Shown here: positions 34,258-42,112 of the stretch, piece after piece
Layout: every line of letters starts with the position of its first letter
How positions within the stretch are numbered: the first letter of the stretch is position 1
Origin: Microlunatus speluncae
GTDB taxonomy: Bacteria > Actinomycetota > Actinomycetes > Propionibacteriales > Propionibacteriaceae
Direction: 5' to 3'
Length of the DNA stretch: 64,000 nt
NCBI RefSeq assembly: GCF_009299835.1
Contig: NZ_VKCZ01000020.1
Span: 310,001 to 374,000, forward strand
Made by a program: the position numbers and the translations under genes
Notes under the pieces: generated by a model
Databases searched by the model: none
The model's input: only the letters and a program-made list of their open reading frames with translations
What the model was told of the DNA's origin: nothing

Positions 34258-35082
34258 ATGTCAGTGCGGAGCGCCTGGGACTCGACCCTCTTTCTCGGAG
34301 CCGCGGAGTTCTACGAACTGGGGCGATTGCCCTACGCCGAGAACCTCGCCGGCGCGTTCCGGGCTGCCCTCGGCGCGGACGGTTCCGGTCGATTGCTCGA
34401 CGTCGGTTGCGGGCCGGGTTCGATCGCGTTCCGGCTGGCCGGCGTCTACCGCGAGGTGGTCGGGCTCGATCCCGATCCCGGGATGATCTCCGAGGCGTCC
34501 CGTCTCGGCCGCGAGCGCGGGGTGGACAACGCCCGCTTCGTCCGGGCGGTCGCCGAGGACCTGCCGTACGGGCTGGGCGAGTTCGACACGATCACCTTCG
34601 GCGCGTCCTTCCACTGGATGGACCGCGAGCTGGTCGCCGACGCGGTGCGTTCGATGCTGCGGCCCGGTGGCATGGCGGTGCAGATCGATTCCGGCCCGCT
34701 GGCGGACGGTCCGGCCGGGGCGTTTCCGGCGCCGCCGCAGGAGCTGATCCGGGATCTGGTGCGGCACTACCTGGGCCCGGAGCGCCGGGCCGGGCAGACC
34801 TACGGCTTCGTCTCGCCCTCCGATGAGCGCGAGGTCTGGCGGGCGGCCGGCTTCGTCGCGGTCGCCGACGTGCGGGTGCCCGACCGGCGGATCCTGACCC
34901 GGACGATCGACGAGGTGATCGCCGGCACCCTGTCGCTGTCCAGCTCGGCGCCACACCTGTTCGAGGACCGGCTGTCGCAGTTCCGCAACGACCTGCGCTC
35001 CCTGCTCGAGGCGGCCTCGCCGTCCGGCCGGTTCAGCGTCCCGCTGGCCGACAACACGCTGCACATCTGGCGCCCGGCCTGA
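34258..35082 (+). CDS. SAM-dependent methyltransferase, class I
   Basis: 274 residues. LLDVGCGPGSIAFRLAGVYREVVGLDPDPGMI is SAM motif I with the motif II acidic residue, and FDTITFGASFHWMDRELVADAVRSMLRPGGMAVQID is the Methyltransf_11 core. FHWMD is common in small-molecule methyltransferases. The N-terminal FLGAAEFYELGRLPYAENLA contacts substrate in relatives. No biosynthetic neighbours help assign a substrate. Confidence 0.88.
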   Translation: MSVRSAWDSTLFLGAAEFYELGRLPYAENLAGAFRAALGADGSGRLLDVGCGPGSIAFRLAGVYREVVGLDPDPGMISEASRLGRERGVDNARFVRAVAEDLPYGLGEFDTITFGASFHWMDRELVADAVRSMLRPGGMAVQIDSGPLADGPAGAFPAPPQELIRDLVRHYLGPERRAGQTYGFVSPSDEREVWRAAGFVAVADVRVPDRRILTRTIDEVIAGTLSLSSSAPHLFEDRLSQFRNDLRSLLEAASPSGRFSVPLADNTLHIWRPA

Positions 35083-35218
35083 CCCGGCTCTGACCAGTTC
35101 GGGCCGGTCAGACGGCACGGCTCCTGGTCAGCTCGGCGGCCCGCTGACCGGAATCCAGCACTCGTTCGCGAAATGGGCCGGGAATGGGTCGACTCCGCCA
35201 ACGGTTGCTGGATTTCGG

Positions 35219-36266
35219 TCAGTACGGCTCGAACAACCGGTCCTCGGCGACGTCGAGGTGCCAGTCGACCACCTCGGGCGACTCGAGCTGCAACGCCCAG
35301 TGCAGTTGATAGAGCATCCGGTGCGCCCAGTAGCGCCGTAGGTCCGGCGCCTTGAGCCGCGCGCTCAACACCCGATCGAGCCGCTCCGCCGCCGCGACAC
35401 TCGCCGGAGCCGGATGATCGGACCGCAGCGCCCATTCCAGGTCGAACCGCGTCTTGACCAGGGCGAGGTGCCGGTCGCCGCGATAGGCGCCGAGATTCCA
35501 GTCGACGATGCCGGTGACGGCGCCGGTGTCGTCGACCAGCACGTTGGGCGGCGTGAGGTCGATGTGGACCAGGTCGTCGCCCGGCAACTCGCCCGGGAGC
35601 TCCCGGCCGACGGCCCGGATCGCGGCCAGGATCCGCCGGCTCCGATCGGAGTGGCCGGCCAGCACCTCATGTCGCGGGTACGGATCGCCGCTCGCGGTCA
35701 GGCAGAGCGGCAGGCTCGGCACGTCCGGCCGGTCGGCCAGCAGGTGGGCGAACCGGTCGTTGAGTTCGATCATGGCCTCGACCACCGCCGGGGTGATCTT
35801 GGTCGGCGGCGACCCCGGCAGTCGCTGCTGCACCACGAAGACGTCCTCGCCCACGGCCACGACGAGGTGGTGCCGCGGGACCGGCAGTCCGCGGCTCCGG
35901 GCCAGGTCGAGCACGGAGGCCGTACGTCTAGTGGCGTGGTCAGGACGTTCTGTGACGTTTGCCGGCGCCCAGGCACGCACCTCGCGGCGTTCTCCTCGGT
36001 CGATCTATGACCCGATAGGTCTTCCTCGTCGGCCTTGCGATGCACGCACCTGAACACCGGCAAACGTCACACAACTTCCTGACCACACCACTAGCCTCGG
36101 CCAGCGAACCCAGGTAGTAGGTGACGACCCCGGCCGCACCGTCGGGCAGCTCGACGAAGATCGCCCCGCCGAGTGTCCCCTCGTCGGCCCGCCCGGTCCG
36201 CACCAGCCCGGCCCCGGTGTGCGCGTTGATCGTGTCGACCACCGCCCCGTCATCCACAGGCTCCAC
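35219..36266 (-). pseudogene. APH-family phosphotransferase gene disrupted by foldback element copy 3
   Basis: The 3' part (35219-35927) encodes LPVPRHHLVVAVGEDVFVVQQRLPG, DDLVHIDLTPPNVLV (HxDxxxxN catalytic loop) and GIVDWN (metal-binding Asp). The 5' part (36095-36266, GTG 36266 or 36257) encodes NAHTGAGLVRTGRADEGTLG...VVTYYLGSLAEA in another frame. Between them lies the foldback element. Removing 163 bp, leaving one CTAG, joins the parts in frame as LAEARRTASVLDLAR and gives a protein of about 294 residues, normal for the family. The remaining frames are unlikely to yield a full kinase. The ORF start inside the element (35980) gives a product without the N-lobe. Confidence 0.85.
35928..36094. 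mobile_element. Foldback (MITE-like) element, copy 3, inserted in APH gene
   Basis: CTAGTGGCGTGGTCAGGA at the left is mirrored by TCCTGACCACACCACTAG at the right, and the arms continue through GTGACGTTTGCCGG/CCGGCAAACGTCAC. CTAG is present at both ends (35928-35931, 36091-36094), either a 4-bp target duplication or part of the terminal repeat. The core (~35986-36036) begins GCGTTCTCCTCGGTCG and has the stem GATCTAT/ATAGGTC around GACCCG. No coding capacity for a transposase. Confidence 0.85.
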
Positions 36267-36286
36267 CTTTCCACAGCCCCCCGAAG

Positions 36287-36340
36287 CCGAGTTGTCAGAA
36301 CTGAGTTGTGCCCTGGCACAACTCAGTTCTGACAAGTCGG
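36287..36340. repeat. Short palindrome family, copy 7
   Basis: CCGAGTTGTCAGAACTGAGT and its almost perfect reverse complement, with GTTGTGCC/GGCACAAC continuing inward; the whole 54 bp is nearly one perfect hairpin. It sits between the APH pseudogene 5' end and the kinase 3' end, which are on the same strand, so it could terminate neither convergent pair. Confidence 0.93.
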
Positions 36341-36341
36341 C

Positions 36342-37820
36342 TCAGGAGGAGGAGGAGGACGAGGAGGAGGAGTTGCGGCGGTTGGTCGGGTCGGTGGCGG
36401 CGAGGCCCTCGAGGGTGGTGGAGCCGGGGAGGCGCATGGTGAACTCGGCGCCGCCCTGGGCCGATCGGCCGGCGACGACGCGGCCGCCGTGGCGGTGTAC
36501 GGCCTGGGCCACGATGGACAGGCCGAGGCCGGTGCCCGGGGTGTTGCGGGAGGTGTCGGAGCGGTAGAACCGGTCGAAGACGTACGGCAGGTCCTCTTCG
36601 GCGATGCCCGGGCCCTGGTCGGCGACGCGGAGCCGGTCCCCCTCCAACTGCACCCGGACGGTGCCGCCGGGCGGGCTCCATTTCACCGCGTTGTCCAGCA
36701 GATTGGTCACCGCGCGCTCCAGGGTGTCCGCCTCGCCGATCACATAGAACGGGTTCAGCTCGACGTCGAAGGTCAGGCTGCGCCCTTCGGTGGGGCCCAC
36801 GCCCCGGGGCCCACGTCGGCGCACCCGGTCCAGCGCCGCGTTGACCACGTCCCGGAAGTCGATCGGCTCGGGCGCCGGGATCACCCGGTCCTCCCGGGCC
36901 AGCTGCACCAGGTCGCCGATCAGGGCGGTGAACTCGGCCAGCTGGGCCGAGACGTCGTGCAGGATCTCGGACCGGTCCGCGCTGGTCAGCATCCCGGTGC
37001 CGGCGTCGGACACCAGCAGTTCGATGTTGGTCCGCAGGCTGGTCAGCGGCGTCCGCAGCTCGTGCCCGCTGTCGGCGATCAGTTGCCGCTGCCGTTCCCG
37101 GGACAAGGCCAGCGAACGCAGCATCCGGTTGAACGACTCGGCCAGCCGGCTGATCTCATCGTTGCCGGCGGCGACCTCGATCGGCTTCAGCTCATCGGTG
37201 ACGGCGACCCGTTCGACGGCCCGGGTCAGGGCGCGCACCGGCCGCAGGCTGGACCGGGCGATCGCGGCTCCGGCGGCCGCGGAGATGATCACTCCGGCGC
37301 CGCCGAAGATGATCAACACCAGCCAGAGTGAGCTGAGCGCGTCCCGGGTCGGCTGCAGCGGCCGGCCCAGCACCAGGGCGTACGCGTCGAGGCCGTTGAT
37401 CGGCACCGCGACGATCCGGTACGGCTCACCGGCCGTCGTCTCGCCGGTCCGGGCCGACGGTTCACTGTGCAGCCGGGCGACCGCGAACTCCTTCGGGCCG
37501 AGGACGAGCCGGGTCTGCTCGCCGGGCAGGTGGAAGGTCTTCTTGTCCGCCCGGACCACGGTGACCGCCATGCTGCCGACCCGCAGGCCTTCCTCGGTCA
37601 GCCCGCCGAGGCGCTGCGGATCCCGGGCGACGATCGCGGTCAGGTCGTTGGCGATCTCGATCAGCTCGACGTCGACGGCCCGGTAGAGCGACAGCCGGAT
37701 GGTGACGTAGCCGGCGATGCTGCTGACCGCGACGGCCAGGGCGACGGCGACCGAGGTGAGGTAGGCGACCCGGCTGCGCAGCGGCAGCTTGCGCCACTTC
37801 TTCCTCAGCGGGTCGACCAC
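36342..37820 (-). CDS. mprB: Sensor histidine kinase, MprB-like
   Basis: 492 residues. N-terminal helix (~18-40), extracytoplasmic sensor (~41-160), second helix (~163-187), then HAMP (SSLRPVRALTRAVERVAVTDELKPIEVAAGNDEISRLAESFNRML), phosphoacceptor H-box SGHELRTPLTSL and an HATPase domain with N-box LLDNAVKWS, G1 DQGPGI and G2 GTGLGLSI. The layout matches mycobacterial MprB, which responds to envelope stress. The gene lies directly after the mprA-like gene. The C-terminus is a run of about ten serines encoded by GGA-type triplet repeats, prone to slippage. Confidence 0.92.
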   Translation of the reverse strand: MVDPLRKKWRKLPLRSRVAYLTSVAVALAVAVSSIAGYVTIRLSLYRAVDVELIEIANDLTAIVARDPQRLGGLTEEGLRVGSMAVTVVRADKKTFHLPGEQTRLVLGPKEFAVARLHSEPSARTGETTAGEPYRIVAVPINGLDAYALVLGRPLQPTRDALSSLWLVLIIFGGAGVIISAAAGAAIARSSLRPVRALTRAVERVAVTDELKPIEVAAGNDEISRLAESFNRMLRSLALSRERQRQLIADSGHELRTPLTSLRTNIELLVSDAGTGMLTSADRSEILHDVSAQLAEFTALIGDLVQLAREDRVIPAPEPIDFRDVVNAALDRVRRRGPRGVGPTEGRSLTFDVELNPFYVIGEADTLERAVTNLLDNAVKWSPPGGTVRVQLEGDRLRVADQGPGIAEEDLPYVFDRFYRSDTSRNTPGTGLGLSIVAQAVHRHGGRVVAGRSAQGGAEFTMRLPGSTTLEGLAATDPTNRRNSSSSSSSSS

Positions 37821-37833
37821 GAGGCCTCCATGA

Positions 37834-38529
37834 TCACGGCGGGGTCTCGCGGAGGACGTACCCGACGCCGCGGACGGTGTGGATCAGCCGCGCCTCGTGC
37901 TCGGCCTCGGTCTTGCGGCGCAGGTAACCGATGTAGACCTCGAGCGAGTTGGCCGTGGTCGGGAAGTCGAAGCCCCACACCTCGTTCAGCAGCCAGCTGC
38001 GCTCCAGCACCCGGCGCGGATGCTCCAGGAACGCCTGCAGCAGCGCGAACTCGGTCCGGGTCAGGGTGATCGAGCGCGGCCCGCGGAGCACCTCGCGGGT
38101 GTGCGTGTTGAGGATCAGGTCGGAGAACGCGAGGCTCTGCTTCGACGGGTCGGACGACTCGGCGGTGGTGCCGGCCCGCCGGACCAGTGCCCGCAGCCGG
38201 GCCAGCAGCTCGTCCAGCGCGAACGGCTTGACCATGTAGTCGTCGGCGCCGGCATCCAGCCCGTCCACCCGGTCGCCGACCGCGTCCCGGGCGGTCAAGA
38301 TCAGGATCGGGACGTCGTTGCCGGCCGCGCGGAGCATCTGGGTCGCTTCCAACCCGTCCACCCGGGGCATCATCACGTCCATGATCACGGCGTCCGGCCG
38401 GACCGCGGCCAGCCGGGCCATCGCCTCGGCACCGTCACCGGCGGTGCTCACCTCGTAGCCGTTGTAGGTGAGGGAGCGCTTCAGAGAGTCGCGAACGGCC
38501 TGATCGTCGTCGACTACGAGGATGTGCAT
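37834..38529 (-). CDS. mprA: OmpR-family response regulator, MprA-like
   Basis: 231 residues. The receiver domain has DDD at 7-9, the phosphoacceptor D51 (VIMDVMMP), Thr in LTARD and Lys in MVKPF. The winged-helix DNA-binding domain (~133-229) includes LTRTEFALLQAFLEHPRRVLERSWLLNEVWGFDF and VYIGYLRRKTE. It should be phosphorylated by the adjacent kinase (13-bp gap). MprA regulates stress and sigma genes in mycobacteria; the exact regulon here is unknown. Confidence 0.94.
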   Translation of the reverse strand: MHILVVDDDQAVRDSLKRSLTYNGYEVSTAGDGAEAMARLAAVRPDAVIMDVMMPRVDGLEATQMLRAAGNDVPILILTARDAVGDRVDGLDAGADDYMVKPFALDELLARLRALVRRAGTTAESSDPSKQSLAFSDLILNTHTREVLRGPRSITLTRTEFALLQAFLEHPRRVLERSWLLNEVWGFDFPTTANSLEVYIGYLRRKTEAEHEARLIHTVRGVGYVLRETPP

Positions 38530-38558
38530 CGTCTAAGAGTGCCAAACGCTTCCGCCGG

Positions 38559-39200
38559 TCAGGACACGACCGGCCGGGTGATCGCCCGGATCAGCAGATG
38601 AAGTGGCCCCAGATCGGGTTTGGTCTCATCCAGGGCCGCCAGCACATGGGCGTGCTGGTGTACGGCGGCGCACAGGGTCACGGCATCGCCGACGGGGATG
38701 GTGAACTCCTGGCCGACCTCGTGCAGCAGGTCGTTGATCAAGACCCCGATCCGGGCCAAGCACTCGTCCTTGTACGCCGCATACTGCCGGCGGACGCCCG
38801 GTTGCCGCGCGGCATAGAGCATCAACTCCTGCTGGATGAAGATCAACTCGGGGTCCGGTTGCGCCGCTCCCTGCAGTACGTCGAGGGCCGGCGCGATCAG
38901 GGCGTCGATCGAGTCGTCGGCATGCCGCGGCAGGTCGGCGATCTTCGCCAGCGCCACGTACTGCTGCTCGACCTGGCGCCGCAGCAGCGCCATCACCAGC
39001 TCGTCCTTGTCGGCGAAATTGGAGTAGAAGGCGCCCCGGGTGAAGCCGGCGGCCTCGGAGATCTCCTCCACCGACGCGCCGATGATGCCGCGCGCGGCGA
39101 AGACGCCGACCGCGGCGGCCATCAGCTTGTCCTGCGTCTGCGCCCGCCGGGCCGTCAGCTGTGGGCTGGGCTCGGCCCGCTCGGCTCCCGCCTCCGACAT
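38559..39200 (-). CDS. TetR-family regulator of the MMPL/YhgE cluster
   Basis: 213 residues. The helix-turn-helix is ASVEEISEAAGFTRGAFYSNFADKDELV (~43-70), typical of TetR repressors near transporters. The C-terminal helical ligand domain includes QQELMLYAARQPGVRRQYAAYKDE. The divergent gene is the MMPL transporter, and a 20-bp palindrome (39303-39322) lies in the shared gap, so it probably controls that cluster. It is convergent in function but separate in transcription from mprA, 30 bp away on the same strand. Confidence 0.92.
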   Translation of the reverse strand: MSEAGAERAEPSPQLTARRAQTQDKLMAAAVGVFAARGIIGASVEEISEAAGFTRGAFYSNFADKDELVMALLRRQVEQQYVALAKIADLPRHADDSIDALIAPALDVLQGAAQPDPELIFIQQELMLYAARQPGVRRQYAAYKDECLARIGVLINDLLHEVGQEFTIPVGDAVTLCAAVHQHAHVLAALDETKPDLGPLHLLIRAITRPVVS

Positions 39201-39206
39201 CTCTGC

Positions 39207-39250
39207 TCCCCCCTTCGACAGGCTCAGGACACGCTTCGACAGTCCAGGAC
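39207..39250. repeat. REP-like element
   Basis: CCCCTTCGACAGGCTCAGGACACGCTTCGACAG: one and a half copies of the dispersed repeat, immediately upstream of the TetR start. Confidence 0.7.
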
Positions 39251-39302
39251 CCTACCGGTCGGATCCGGCCGCGTGTGGTGACGATCACGACCGCCGGACT
39301 TT

Positions 39303-39322
39303 TGAATACACTTCTGTATTCA
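39303..39322. promoter_or_regulatory. TetR operator and promoter of the MMPL-YhgE operon
   Basis: TGAATACA-CTTC-TGTATTCA has perfect 8-bp arms. A second, shorter dyad (TACATTACTGTA) lies at 39324-39335. TTGAAT and TACATT with a 16-bp gap could be the -35 and -10 boxes, so repressor binding would block the promoter. The AT-rich patch stands out in this GC-rich DNA. Confidence 0.75.
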
Positions 39323-39374
39323 GTACATTACTGTATCGAACGTTGTTCCTGGCGGTTCAAGACGGGGGTGGGAC

Positions 39375-42095
39375 ATGTCGACACTGCTGTACCGGCTCGG
39401 TCGGTACGCGGTCCGGCGCCGGCTCACCATGCTGATCGCCTGGCTGGTCATCCTGGCCGCGGTCGGCGGCCTGGCCGGGCTGCTCGGCAAGTCGTTCGAC
39501 GACGCGTTCACGCTGCCCGGCACCGAGTCCCAGGCCGCCCTCGACTCGCTCTCCCGCACCTTCCCGGAGGTCAGCGGCTCGGCCGCGCGGATCATCGTGG
39601 TCGCGCCCGAGGGCGAATCGGTCCGTGATGCCGCTGTCCGGGATGCGATCGAGGACAGCGTCGACCGGATCGACGACCTCGACCTGGTCAAGTCCGTGGC
39701 CTCGCCGTTCGACAAGAACATCGACGGCGCCATCTCCGACGACGACAGCGCCGCGATCGTGTCGGTGCAGTTGGAGGGCGCGGCCGCCACGATCCCGGAG
39801 GACGTCCGCGAAACGCTGAAGCACGAGGCCGACTCGATCGCCGCCGCGGTGCCCGGCTCGACCACCTCGATCGGCGGCGAGGTGTTCAGCGAGAACATCC
39901 CCAAGCTGACCCCGACCGAGGCGATCGGCGTCGTGATCGCGTTGATCGTCCTGTTCTTCACCCTCGGGTCGCTGCGGGCGGCCGGGATGCCGCTGCTCAC
40001 CGCGGTGCTCGGCGTCGGCATCACCATGGCGTTGATCTTCGCCGCCACCGGCCTGGCCACGGTCTCGTCGACGACGCCGATGCTGGCGCTGATGCTCGGC
40101 CTGGCCGTCGGGATCGACTATGCGCTGTTCATCCTGTCCCGGCACCGTGATCAACTCGCCGCTGGGATGGCGGTCGAGGAATCGATCGCCCGCGCGGTCG
40201 CGACCGCCGGCTCGGCCGTCGTCTTCGCCGGGCTGACCGTCATGATCGCGCTGGCCGGCCTGGCCGTGGCGCAGATCCCGTTCCTCACCGTGATGGGCAT
40301 CGCCGCCGCGATCGGAGTGGCGATCGCCGTCGCGGTCGCACTGACCCTGCTGCCGGCGCTGGTCGGCTTCGCCGGTGAGGCCTTGCGGCCCAAGGAACGG
40401 AAACGCCGGAAGAGCCGCGCCGCCCGCGCCGCCGAGCCGGCGGAGGGCACCGAGCCGGCCGAGATCCCGGCGCCGGCCAAGCCGTCGCTGGGCGCTCGCT
40501 GGGTCCGGCTGGTGACCAAGGTCCCGGTGATCACCGTGGTGATCGTGGTCACCGGCCTGGCCGTGATGTCCTTCCCGGCCAAGGATCTGCAGCTGGCCCT
40601 GCCGAGCGACGGCGCCGGCGCTCCCGGGGCGCCGGCCCGGGTCACGTACGACCTGATCAGTGATCATTTCGGGCCCGGGCACAACGGGCCGTTGATCGTC
40701 TCGACCACCATCGTCACCTCCGACGACCCGCTCGGCGTGATGGACGGCATCGCCGACAAGCTGCGCGCGCTGCCCGGCGTCGCCGAGGTGCCGCTGGCCA
40801 CGCCCAACCAGAACGCCGAGGTCGGCATCGTCCAGGTGATCCCGGAGACGGCGCCGGACAGCGATGAGACCAAGGACCTGGTGCTGCGGATCCGGGCGCT
40901 CAAGGCCGAGATCCAGGAGGAGTACGGGGTGACCATCGCGGTCACCGGCTACACCGCCGTGGCGATCGACGTCTCCGACCGCCTGGGCAACGCGCTGCTG
41001 CCGTTCGGCGTGCTGGTGGTCGGCCTGTCCCTGGTGCTGCTGACGATCGTGTTCCGGTCGATCGCGGTGCCGATCAAGGCCACCGTCGGCTATCTGCTCA
41101 GCGTCGGCGCCTCGTTCGGTGCGACTGCCGCGGTGTTCCACTGGGGCTGGCTGTCCGGGCCGCTGAACGTGCACCAGACCGGCCCGGTGATCAGCTTCCT
41201 GCCGATCATCCTGATGGGCATCCTGTTCGGCCTGGCGATGGACTACGAGGTCTTCCTGGTGTCGCGGATCCGCGAGGATTACGTGCACGGCGGCGACGCC
41301 CGGGCCGCGATCGGGACCGGCTTCACCGCCTCGGCCAAGGTGGTGACGGCGGCCGCCGTGATCATGTTCGCGGTCTTCGCCGCCTTCGTGCCGGAGGGTG
41401 AGGGGGCGATCAAGGCGATCGCGTTCGGGCTGGCCGTCGGTGTGTTCGTCGACGCCTTCCTGGTCCGGATGACCCTGGTGCCGGCGGTGCTGGCGTTGCT
41501 CGGCAAGACGGCGTGGCGGTTGCCGCGCTGGCTCGATCGGCGACTGCCGACCTTCGACGTGGAGGGCGAGGCGCTGGCCCACCAGCTCTCGCTCGCCGAC
41601 TGGCCACGGCCCGACGATGATCACCTGATCTACGCCGAGGGGATCCGGGTCGGAGCCGGCGATCCGCTGTCCATCGCCGTCCGGCCCGGTGACCTGTTGA
41701 TCATGGACGGCCCGGACGCCGCCGCGCGGCGGTCGCTGCTGCTGACCCTGTCCGGCCGGATGAAACTGCCGGCGGGTCGGGTCAAGGTGGTCGGCCTGGT
41801 GTTGCCGAGCCAGGCCGGCGAGCTGCGGGCCCGGACGGCCGTGCTGGACGGCGCCTGGACGGCGGCCGAGCTGGACGAGGCGGTCCGCAGCCGGGCGGAG
41901 TTGATCTTCGTCGACGGTGAGGGCAGCCCGGACGGCCGCGCCGTGCTCGGTGATCAGCTGGAGCTGTTGCGCGAGCTCGGCCGGGCGCTGGTCTGGTCGG
42001 TGCCGGACCGGGCCCGGGTCGAGGACCTGGTCGGCGGCCCGTACAGCTATCTCACTCTCGGTCGGGAGCATGACCTGACCCCGACCCACTCCTGA
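39375..42095 (+). CDS. MMPL/RND-family exporter fused to a degenerate ABC ATPase domain
   Basis: 906 residues. Two six-helix halves have the MMPL hallmarks: LGLAVGIDYALFILSRHRDQL (~238) and its second-half equivalent GILFGLAMDYEVFLVSRIREDY (~615), with large extracytoplasmic loops. Residues ~725-906 differ from a standard MMPL tail. IRVGAGDPLSIAVRPGDLLIMDGPDAAARRSLLLTLSGRMKLPAGRVKVVGLVLPS aligns with the front half of an ABC ATPase, but the Walker A lysine is lost (GPDAAARRS). ELIFVDGEGS stands where Walker B is expected. It is followed by YhgE/Pip, the usual partner of such ATPases. The proton-driven export substrate is unknown. Confidence 0.9.
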   Translation: MSTLLYRLGRYAVRRRLTMLIAWLVILAAVGGLAGLLGKSFDDAFTLPGTESQAALDSLSRTFPEVSGSAARIIVVAPEGESVRDAAVRDAIEDSVDRIDDLDLVKSVASPFDKNIDGAISDDDSAAIVSVQLEGAAATIPEDVRETLKHEADSIAAAVPGSTTSIGGEVFSENIPKLTPTEAIGVVIALIVLFFTLGSLRAAGMPLLTAVLGVGITMALIFAATGLATVSSTTPMLALMLGLAVGIDYALFILSRHRDQLAAGMAVEESIARAVATAGSAVVFAGLTVMIALAGLAVAQIPFLTVMGIAAAIGVAIAVAVALTLLPALVGFAGEALRPKERKRRKSRAARAAEPAEGTEPAEIPAPAKPSLGARWVRLVTKVPVITVVIVVTGLAVMSFPAKDLQLALPSDGAGAPGAPARVTYDLISDHFGPGHNGPLIVSTTIVTSDDPLGVMDGIADKLRALPGVAEVPLATPNQNAEVGIVQVIPETAPDSDETKDLVLRIRALKAEIQEEYGVTIAVTGYTAVAIDVSDRLGNALLPFGVLVVGLSLVLLTIVFRSIAVPIKATVGYLLSVGASFGATAAVFHWGWLSGPLNVHQTGPVISFLPIILMGILFGLAMDYEVFLVSRIREDYVHGGDARAAIGTGFTASAKVVTAAAVIMFAVFAAFVPEGEGAIKAIAFGLAVGVFVDAFLVRMTLVPAVLALLGKTAWRLPRWLDRRLPTFDVEGEALAHQLSLADWPRPDDDHLIYAEGIRVGAGDPLSIAVRPGDLLIMDGPDAAARRSLLLTLSGRMKLPAGRVKVVGLVLPSQAGELRARTAVLDGAWTAAELDEAVRSRAELIFVDGEGSPDGRAVLGDQLELLRELGRALVWSVPDRARVEDLVGGPYSYLTLGREHDLTPTHS

Positions 42096-42112
42096 TCAAG
42101 GAAGAACCGACG

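Noticed and set aside
35940..36335. Separate gene encoding the N-lobe fragment of the phosphotransferase
   Set aside because: Its ends are made of repeat sequence; it is the 5' part of the interrupted gene.
39357..42089. 910-codon minus-strand frame opposite the MMPL gene
   Set aside because: Antisense of a strongly supported transporter; composition is that of a GC-rich shadow and it has no motifs.
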